A stretch of DNA of 64,000 bases from Yersinia aldovae ATCC 35236 (lineage in GTDB: Bacteria; Pseudomonadota; Gammaproteobacteria; Enterobacterales; Enterobacteriaceae), in contig NZ_ACCB01000010.1 in the NCBI RefSeq assembly GCF_000173735.1, forward strand, positions 52,584 through 116,583. The letters run 5' to 3'. The first letter of the stretch is position 1, and each line of letters begins with the position of its first letter. Positions 57,947 through 64,000 of this stretch are shown here, one piece after another. The position numbers were made by a program, and so were the translations under genes. The notes under the pieces are model-generated. The model made no database searches. It saw nothing but the letters and a program-made list of their open reading frames with translations, and was not told the origin of the DNA.

Positions 57947-58714
57947 TTAGAGGCCGTAAACCAGAGTTACCGATGTTGTGGTATCAGTATTTTTTGGTGC
58001 ACTGGCAGGTGGCTTAGTGTTGTAGGTCACGACATAAGCCAGGCGTAATGCGAAACTTTTATTGATAGCAACATTCAACGCCGTTTCGGAGTTCAACGTC
58101 GTTTCTTCGTTTGCTAATGCAGAAACACCTTCACTGAACACCGTATTATCGGTCAGTTGATAAGTATAGTTTGCACCGCCATAAGCCAATGCTTTCGTCG
58201 CACGTCCACCGCCATAAAACTCATCATGGCGAACGCCCGGACCAAATTCCACCCGCAGATTATGCAGTGGTGTGGTCATAATCTGACGACCATAACCCGT
58301 GGTTAAAACAGAGCGGGAATCAAAACCGTTATAACGGTCACTCAACCAACTGGCTTGCCCAAATAGATAGTTACGATCAGTCAGATTGTAGCGAGTACGG
58401 CCACCTAACTGATAACGTTCGGAAGAGCGCTCATTGTTAGCACTGGTATTACGGGCCGCTCCCCACAAACTATAAGCGGTGTTAGGCTGGAACCAGGTTA
58501 AGGTTGAGTTAGCGGTCAATGTCGAGTTGGTGGTATTGCCTGACTGTGCGGTATAGCCTGCTTCAACGGTACCATCGAAGCTCTTTTTGGCTGTGGCTGG
58601 ATCGTCTAAGGCAGTAAAAACAGTCCCATCAGCAAGAACAGAAGTGCTGAAAAGAGATAACGCGAGTGTGCTGAGATAAAACGGCAACGCCCTGGTATGA
58701 CGCAAAGAGAACAT
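57947..58714 (-). CDS. DUF481 outer-membrane protein (YdiY-like)
   Basis: A 255-residue exported protein: signal peptide cut after VLA (about residue 28), then FDGTVEAGYTAQSGNTTNSTLTA and repeating amphipathic strands ending in a terminal TSVTLVYGL, the pattern of a small outer-membrane barrel. DUF481 proteins were called salt-induced outer-membrane proteins; function is unknown. It stands alone after the ERIC repeat. Confidence 0.8.
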   Translation of the reverse strand: MFSLRHTRALPFYLSTLALSLFSTSVLADGTVFTALDDPATAKKSFDGTVEAGYTAQSGNTTNSTLTANSTLTWFQPNTAYSLWGAARNTSANNERSSERYQLGGRTRYNLTDRNYLFGQASWLSDRYNGFDSRSVLTTGYGRQIMTTPLHNLRVEFGPGVRHDEFYGGGRATKALAYGGANYTYQLTDNTVFSEGVSALANEETTLNSETALNVAINKSFALRLAYVVTYNTKPPASAPKNTDTTTSVTLVYGL

Positions 58715-59019
58715 AATAGGCCTATGGTGAAAAAACGATGTTGTGATGCGGCCCGCATTGTATCAGGTGTGATAAAAGTTATTCAGAAGATATTTCCGAT
58801 TAAATAATTAATTATAACAACTGTCATTTTCCAATGAGTTGATTCTTAAAATGTAATAAAGGGAAAGTGTGTTTTGAAGTGAAAGAACATAAAACGATAA
58901 TAAACTATGGCAGCACTCGGTTGATATCATTGTTAATGAGGTGAATATACCATCGAAATACTCCACCTTTTTATGTCAATAATTGACTTTATCGCCAGAT
59001 AATAGTTGGAAATAAATGA
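58715..59019. other. Non-coding gap upstream of the DUF481 gene
   Basis: About 300 bases, AT-rich, holding the DUF481 promoter on the left; I see no gene or repeat. The dcuB-like terminator follows at its right edge. Confidence 0.4.
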
Positions 59020-59042
59020 AAAAGGCCGAAATAAATCGGCCT
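59019..59042 (-). terminator. Terminator of the dicarboxylate transporter gene
   Basis: On the minus strand AGGCCGA-TTTATT-TCGGCCT is followed by TTTT, 20 bases after the stop. Confidence 0.85.
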
Positions 59043-59062
59043 CTGAGGTTTTATAATCGCTA

Positions 59063-60406
59063 TTACATAAACGTCGTTACCAGCAGGTAACCGGTAATAC
59101 AAGAACAGATGACGCCAATAAGACCTGGAATGATAAAACTGTGGTTAATAATGAATTTACCAATTTTAGTTGTTCCGGAGCGGTCAAAACCGATACAGGC
59201 AAGGTCACTTGGGTAAGTCGGTAAAACAAAGTAACCGTAGGCCGCCGGGAAGAATGCAATCAGCATTTTAGGGTCAACACCTAACTGTAAGCCCATCGGT
59301 GCAATGGCTGCGAGTGCCGCAGCTTGGCTGTTTACCAGTTTGGATACCAGGAACAGTACAATGGCATAGGTCCACGGTTGGCTCTTCACCACATCTTCTA
59401 ATACCAACTTCAATTCACCCATATGGGCCTGGAAGAAGGTATCACTCATCCAGGCAACACCGAATACAGAGAATATGGCGACCATACCTGCTTTGAACAC
59501 CGCACCATTAGAGATATCGCTGGGTTTAACTTTACAGCCAATAAGAATAACTGCGCCGGCAATTAACATCATCATCTGAATAACCAGATTCATCGACAAT
59601 GATTGCATTTTACCTTTAACTTCAAATGCAGGGCGCAGATCAGCAAAGGCACCAAGCAATACTACGATTGCGATAGCTGCGAAGAATATCCAGGTCGACC
59701 AATAAGCTTGTTTTGGGAAAACCTGATTCAATAACGTATCTGTTGAGCCATAGATGAAAGCGCGCTGTTCTGGGTCTTTGATTTTTTCCTGAAAATCAGG
59801 ATCTTTATCTAAATCTTTGCCGCGGCGAAGGCTCCATAATGCGGCCATCAGTACCCCGACCAAAGAGGCTGGGACTGATACGGCTAAAATTTCCAGAATG
59901 CTATATGCATGGCCGATACCATGATTGGCACCAATAATTGATACTAATGACACCACCGCGACCGATACCGGGGATGCGGTAATTGCCATTTGCGAGGCAA
60001 CTGATGCCACCGCCATTGGGCGTTCCGGGCGAATGCCTTTTTTAATGGCAATATCAGAAATAATAGGGAACATGGTATAAACAACATGCCCGGTGCCGCA
60101 TAAAAAGGTTAATGACCAGGTTGTGAAGGGAGCTAATAGCGTAATGTGCTGAGGATGTTTTCGTAATAATCGTTCAGCAAATTGCATCATGACATTTAAG
60201 CCACCGGCAGTTTGTAATACAGCAGCACAACCAATAACGGCTAATATTGTCAGCATGACATCGACTGGCGGTTTACCGGGTTCGAGGCCAAAGATAAAGG
60301 TTAGAATAAAGAGGCCAATACCACTTATTAACCCTAGCCCCATACCACCGTAGCGAGTCCCCAGTAATAGACAGAGGATTATAATTATAAATTGCAGTGT
60401 TATCAT
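59063..60406 (-). CDS. dcuB: Anaerobic C4-dicarboxylate transporter (DcuA/DcuB family)
   Basis: A 447-residue inner-membrane antiporter for fumarate/succinate and related acids, with about 12 hydrophobic segments. The start at 60406 follows AAGGGAACG and gives MITLQFIIIILCLLLGTRYGGMGLG. EPGKPPVDVMLTI, CGTGHVVYTMFPII, and LPTYPSDLACIGFDRSGTTKIG are signatures of the DcuA/B family and best match DcuB in wording; the exact paralog is inferred. A LytTR response regulator gene lies upstream on the same strand, where dcuSR might be expected. Confidence 0.88.
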   Translation of the reverse strand: MITLQFIIIILCLLLGTRYGGMGLGLISGIGLFILTFIFGLEPGKPPVDVMLTILAVIGCAAVLQTAGGLNVMMQFAERLLRKHPQHITLLAPFTTWSLTFLCGTGHVVYTMFPIISDIAIKKGIRPERPMAVASVASQMAITASPVSVAVVSLVSIIGANHGIGHAYSILEILAVSVPASLVGVLMAALWSLRRGKDLDKDPDFQEKIKDPEQRAFIYGSTDTLLNQVFPKQAYWSTWIFFAAIAIVVLLGAFADLRPAFEVKGKMQSLSMNLVIQMMMLIAGAVILIGCKVKPSDISNGAVFKAGMVAIFSVFGVAWMSDTFFQAHMGELKLVLEDVVKSQPWTYAIVLFLVSKLVNSQAAALAAIAPMGLQLGVDPKMLIAFFPAAYGYFVLPTYPSDLACIGFDRSGTTKIGKFIINHSFIIPGLIGVICSCITGYLLVTTFM

Positions 60407-60782
60407 AACGTTCCCTTGCTTCCGACATGAATGAAATTCAGTGTGGTATTTGCTTTTTTTAAGCAATGAGTATGGCTCTTATTCGTCTTTCTCTATCAGA
60501 GAATAAATTGCATTGATTAAATTTGGGCTAATATCAAGGGAGTATTGTTGAGTTATGTAATTAATTAAATCTGAGAGCTGCCTCTATTTTTATCGCCATG
60601 CTGACTTTTCTAATTAAATAAAGTGGTATGCCGGAAAATTAAGGATATATAAAAGTTAAAATGTAAAAATAATGTATTAATATTGTTTTGTTTTAATGTG
60701 TTAATTATCTAACGAAATGTATTTATCGTTACATTGTGGTTTTAAATTATCAATAGTCCGTAACTTATGGGATTGCCAACCC
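60407..60782. other. Long leader of the dicarboxylate transporter gene
   Basis: 376 AT-rich bases between the response regulator stop and the transporter start. I found no clear FNR site, promoter or repeat, nor a gene; it must contain the transporter's promoter unless it is read from the regulator gene. Confidence 0.4.
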
Positions 60783-61499
60783 TCAGCTAATCCCCAACTT
60801 TTCCTTTAGGGGTTTCAGGTAGCGACGGCTGACAGGAATATGTTTACCGGAACGGGTGATCACTTCTGCGGAGCCATTGTCCATCAACTGAATCTCTCCT
60901 AACTGCTCGGTATTGACCATATATTGCCGGTGACAGCGAACAAAAGGGGTTTTTTCTTCCAGAGTTTTGAGTGATAACTGGGTATAGCCGGATTGCACCG
61001 TTCCGATGACATGCACCCCACTTAGCTCAGAACTGAGATATTCCACCTCCTCAATTTTGAGTAAAAAGATACGATTGTGACCAGAGCAAGGAATATGGCG
61101 CAGCATCGGTTCTGTGATTTTTTGTAAATTATTTTTTACACAAAGACCTCTTCTGAGGCGAGCTAGCGTTTTGGCTAACCGCTGCTGGTCGAGTGGTTTT
61201 AACAGATAGTCAAAGGCGTGTTCTTCAAAAGCACGAATGGCATATTCGTCGTAAGCTGTGACAAAAACGATATGTGGCATGTTGTCGGGATTCAGCATTG
61301 ATGCCAGCTCCAGGCCATTTATTCTGGGCATCTGGATGTCGAGAAATATGACATCAGGCTGTAGGCGCTGGATTGCAGGGATGGCTTCCAGTGCGTTGCT
61401 ACATTCGGCGACGATCTCAATATCCTGTTCTTCACTTAATCTCTCGCGTAAATCTTCACGCGCAGGTTGTTCATCGTCGACGATGATGACTCTTAACAT
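60783..61499 (-). CDS. LytTR-family response regulator (BtsR/YehT-like)
   Basis: A 238-residue regulator. The start at 61499 has GGAGG upstream and gives MLRVIIVDDEQPAREDLRERL. The receiver domain (1-120) has the acidic pair, the phosphate-accepting Asp in VIFLDIQMPRING, and the Lys in DYLLKPLD; the LytTR DNA-binding domain covers about 135-238 and ends VSRRYLKPLKEKLGIS. Length and sequence style match E. coli BtsR (YehT), which senses pyruvate with kinase BtsS. No kinase gene is adjacent: the gene on its upstream side is aroF on the other strand. Confidence 0.88.
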   Translation of the reverse strand: MLRVIIVDDEQPAREDLRERLSEEQDIEIVAECSNALEAIPAIQRLQPDVIFLDIQMPRINGLELASMLNPDNMPHIVFVTAYDEYAIRAFEEHAFDYLLKPLDQQRLAKTLARLRRGLCVKNNLQKITEPMLRHIPCSGHNRIFLLKIEEVEYLSSELSGVHVIGTVQSGYTQLSLKTLEEKTPFVRCHRQYMVNTEQLGEIQLMDNGSAEVITRSGKHIPVSRRYLKPLKEKLGIS

Positions 61500-61559
61500 A
61501 TAGCCTCCACAAATTTCTCGCATTTTATCATGGCCTTCGAGGGAGGTTGAGACCATCGG

Positions 61560-61667
61560 TGTAAACTGAGACTTACCGCAAACGTTAGACTGAAATGTGC
61601 CTGTAAACTCGGTGGTAATTATTTATTTACACTTATGGATTGAAAACTTTACACGTCATGGTATTGT
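61560..61667 (+). promoter_or_regulatory. aroF promoter with TyrR-like boxes
   Basis: A promoter TTGAAA (61640-61645) - 16 bases - TATTGT (61662-61667). Three TyrR-like boxes (TGTAAA-N6-TTTACA): 61560-61577 (TGTAAA exact, CTTACC), 61602-61619 (TGTAAA exact, weak right half) and 61636-61653 (TTTACA exact, weak left half) overlapping the -35. Tyrosine-dependent repression by TyrR is known for E. coli aroF-tyrA. Confidence 0.65.
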
Positions 61668-61727
61668 AAAGCTCTCAAACGATAAATACGCAAAATGACA
61701 TCCGCTAAACAGAGACAGGTAAAGAAT

Positions 61728-62813
61728 ATGATCATGCAAAAAGATGCGCTCAATAATGTCCATATCAGTGCTGAACAAATACTGATAACGCCGGAAGAAC
61801 TGAAAAACCAGTTTCCATTGAGCGCCAATGATCAGTATGCGATTGCAACCGCACGCAAAACCATTGCTGACATTGTTCAGGGACGCGATCCACGCCTATT
61901 GGTGGTGTGCGGCCCATGCTCGATCCACGATGTGGATGCCGCTCTGGATTATGCGCGTCGTTTGCAGACCCTCGCTGCACAATTGAGTGATAGCCTGTAT
62001 ATCGTTATGCGAGTCTATTTTGAAAAACCACGAACCACGGTAGGCTGGAAAGGTCTCATTAATGATCCGGCAATGGACGGTTCCTTTGATGTGGAAGCGG
62101 GTTTACATATTGCCCGTCGTTTATTGCTGGATTTAGTCGGTATGGGATTGCCATTGGCAACGGAGGCTCTGGACCCGAATAGCCCGCAATACTTAGGCGA
62201 CCTGTTTAGTTGGTCGGCAATCGGTGCGCGCACCACCGAATCGCAAACTCACCGTGAAATGGCTTCAGGTTTATCCATGCCAGTTGGGTTTAAGAATGGT
62301 ACTGACGGCAGTTTGGGCACTGCTATCAATGCGATGCGCGCCGCCGCTATGCCACACCGCTTCATGGGGATTAACCAGTCGGGCCAAGTTTGCCTACTGC
62401 AAACTCAGGGCAACCCAGATGGTCATGTGATTTTGCGCGGTGGTAAAACACCTAATTACAGCGCACAAGATGTCGCTCAGTGTGAAAAACAGATGCAGGA
62501 TGCAGGACTCGTTCCATCCTTAATGATAGATTGCAGTCATGGTAATTCGAATAAAGACTACCGTCGTCAGGTTGCGGTTGCTGAATCTGTGGTTGAACAG
62601 ATTCAGGCGGGTAATCGTTCTATCACGGGTGTGATGCTGGAAAGTAACATCCATGAGGGTAATCAGTCATCTGAGCAACCTCGTGCCGATATGCGCTACG
62701 GTGTTTCAGTAACCGATGCTTGTATTGACTGGGAAAGCACCGAGACCCTGTTACGCGGTATGCGCCAGGCGTTGCGTTCAGCGCTGGCGACACGGACTGT
62801 AAAGGAAAAGTAA
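61728..62813 (+). CDS. aroF: DAHP synthase, tyrosine-sensitive type
   Basis: A 361-residue class I (AroFGH) enzyme which joins phosphoenolpyruvate and erythrose-4-phosphate, the first step of aromatic synthesis. The ATG at 61728 has AGG eight bases upstream; the one at 61734 gives the E. coli-like beginning [47 protein letters not shown] and [11 protein letters not shown] are conserved active-site blocks. The Tyr-sensitive type is inferred from the coupled tyrA and the TyrR-like boxes. Confidence 0.95.
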   Translation: MIMQKDALNNVHISAEQILITPEELKNQFPLSANDQYAIATARKTIADIVQGRDPRLLVVCGPCSIHDVDAALDYARRLQTLAAQLSDSLYIVMRVYFEKPRTTVGWKGLINDPAMDGSFDVEAGLHIARRLLLDLVGMGLPLATEALDPNSPQYLGDLFSWSAIGARTTESQTHREMASGLSMPVGFKNGTDGSLGTAINAMRAAAMPHRFMGINQSGQVCLLQTQGNPDGHVILRGGKTPNYSAQDVAQCEKQMQDAGLVPSLMIDCSHGNSNKDYRRQVAVAESVVEQIQAGNRSITGVMLESNIHEGNQSSEQPRADMRYGVSVTDACIDWESTETLLRGMRQALRSALATRTVKEK

Positions 62814-62815
62814 GT

Positions 62816-63937
62816 ATGGTGGCTGAACTGACCGCTTTACGTGATCAAATTGATGAAGTCGATAAAGCACTATTGGATTTGCTGGCAAAACGCCTGCATT
62901 TGGTGGCAGAAGTCGGTGAAGTAAAAAGCCGCTATGGTTTGCCTATCTATGTTCCAGACCGTGAGGCCGCAATGCTGGCCTCACGTCGGCAAGAGGCAGA
63001 GGCTTTAGGCGTACCCCCTGATTTGATTGAAGATGTATTGCGCCGGGTGATGCGTGAGTCTTATACCAGCGAAAATGATAAAGGTTTTAAAACCCTGTGC
63101 CCACAATTGCGCTCGGTGGTTATCATCGGTGGTGAAGGGCAGATGGGGCGCTTATTTAGCCGAATGCTCACACTGTCCGGTTATCAGATAAAAACGCTGG
63201 AACACGACGATTGGCCGCAGGCTGAATCTATTCTGGCAGATGCCGGGATGGTGATTGTCAGCGTACCGATTCATATCACGGAAGAAGTGATTGGCCGGTT
63301 ACCTAAATTGCCGTCAGATTGTATTTTGCTGGATCTTGCTTCAGTCAAAAATAAGCCGTTGCAAGCGATGCTAGCCGCTCATGATGGCCCAGTTGTCGGC
63401 CTACACCCGATGTTTGGGCCAGATGTTGGCAGCCTGGCGAAGCAGGTTGTGGTGTATTGCGATGGGCGTGACCCGCAAGCCTATCAGTGGCTGCTCGAGC
63501 AGTTGCAGGTATGGGGCGCGCGATTACATCGTTCCAGCGCGGTCGAACATGACCAGAATATGGCGTTCATTCAGGCATTAAGGCATTTTGCGACTTTTGC
63601 CTATGGGCTGCATTTGGCCGAGGAGAATGTGCAACTCGAACAACTGTTAGCGCTTTCTTCGCCAATCTATCGTCTGGAATTGGCAATGGTGGGGCGGCTA
63701 TTCGCACAAGATCCACAACTGTACGCTGATATTATTATGTCGTCGGAAGATAATCTGGCGCTGATCAAGCGTTACTATAAACGCTTTGGTGAGGCGATCA
63801 CCTTGCTTGAGCAAAATGACAAACAAGCCTTTGTGCAAAGTTTCCAGAAAGTTGAGTGTTGGTTTGGTGATTATGCGGAGCGCTTCTTGATGGAGAGCCG
63901 TTCATTATTGCGTCAGGCGAATGATAATCGCCAGTAA
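62816..63937 (+). CDS. tyrA: Bifunctional chorismate mutase/prephenate dehydrogenase
   Basis: A 373-residue fusion: an AroQ-type chorismate mutase helix bundle (1-about 90; [22 protein letters not shown] and REAAML) and a prephenate dehydrogenase (about 100-373) with the NAD motif [12 protein letters not shown] and the [11 protein letters not shown] loop. Converts chorismate via prephenate to hydroxyphenylpyruvate. Two bases separate it from aroF. Confidence 0.97.
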   Translation: MVAELTALRDQIDEVDKALLDLLAKRLHLVAEVGEVKSRYGLPIYVPDREAAMLASRRQEAEALGVPPDLIEDVLRRVMRESYTSENDKGFKTLCPQLRSVVIIGGEGQMGRLFSRMLTLSGYQIKTLEHDDWPQAESILADAGMVIVSVPIHITEEVIGRLPKLPSDCILLDLASVKNKPLQAMLAAHDGPVVGLHPMFGPDVGSLAKQVVVYCDGRDPQAYQWLLEQLQVWGARLHRSSAVEHDQNMAFIQALRHFATFAYGLHLAEENVQLEQLLALSSPIYRLELAMVGRLFAQDPQLYADIIMSSEDNLALIKRYYKRFGEAITLLEQNDKQAFVQSFQKVECWFGDYAERFLMESRSLLRQANDNRQ

Positions 63938-63938
63938 T

Positions 63939-64000
63939 TATACCCGTCATCTTTCAAGCCGCAGGTGTGTTGACTGCACTCGTTTACCCGAATCACTTAC
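63939..64000. repeat. ERIC-type repeat, cut by the window edge
   Basis: Begins TATACCCGTCATCTTTCAAGC and continues to CCGAATCACTTAC, the left half of the same family as 57720-57882. The right half lies outside the window. Confidence 0.65.

Noticed and set aside
60407..60782. FNR site before the dicarboxylate transporter
   Set aside because: TTGAT words occur but none has a matching ATCAA half at four-base spacing.

Overview
The window is chromosomal DNA of an enterobacterium, most probably a Yersinia other than Y. pestis. Three things point there. The order recA-recX-alaS-csrA-tRNA-Ser-tRNA-Arg array-yqaB-yqaA-gshA-luxS-yfjD-ypjD-ffh-rpsP-rimM-trmD-rplS-aroF-tyrA is enterobacterial core. The only intact insertion sequence is an IS256-family element very like Yersinia IS285. 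ERIC-type palindromic repeats lie between genes. No species can be fixed from the sequence alone.

Layout. 1-0.8 kb: the last gene of a fimbrial cluster (tip-adhesin-like). 1.1-12.9 kb: the most unusual region, a tightly overlapping operon that starts with a 62-residue Cys-rich peptide carrying a double-glycine leader. It continues with a DsbA-like protein, an LpxL-like acyltransferase, a C39-peptidase ABC exporter, a MacA-MacB-outer-membrane-factor set, and then a small fatty-acid/polyene synthase (ketosynthase, MaoC-type dehydratase, ACP, ketoreductase). I read it as an undescribed secreted, disulfide-bonded and possibly lipidated peptide system. 12.9-15 kb: a periplasmic PheC-like dehydratase and a Tat-exported HisC-like aminotransferase, a plausible periplasmic route from prephenate to phenylalanine. 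15.2-17.6 kb: an autotransporter split by a frameshift. 18.2-19.8 kb: the relic of a GntP-type permease followed by dsdA.

19.9-24.5 kb: a second, stand-alone EF-G divergent from an ArsR-type regulator, then class I fumarase. 25-33.4 kb: the complete L-fucose regulon (fucR, fucU, fucK, fucI, fucP leftward; fucA, fucO rightward) with repeated operator-like motifs and a CRP site in the divergent promoter region. 33.7-38.3 kb: the DMSO reductase operon dmsABCD with candidate FNR and NarL sites. 38.3-38.75 kb: a decayed PIN-toxin/antitoxin pair. 38.8-40.1 kb: an MFS transporter.

40.4-57.6 kb: conserved housekeeping genes (pncC, recA with a full SOS box, recX, alaS, csrA, tRNAs, gshA, luxS, ffh and the rpsP operon), interrupted only by the IS256-family element placed in the csrA terminator with a perfect 8-bp target duplication. 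57.7-64 kb: an ERIC element, a DUF481 outer-membrane protein, a DcuB-type dicarboxylate transporter, a LytTR response regulator without its kinase, aroF-tyrA with TyrR-like boxes, and a second ERIC-type repeat cut by the window edge.
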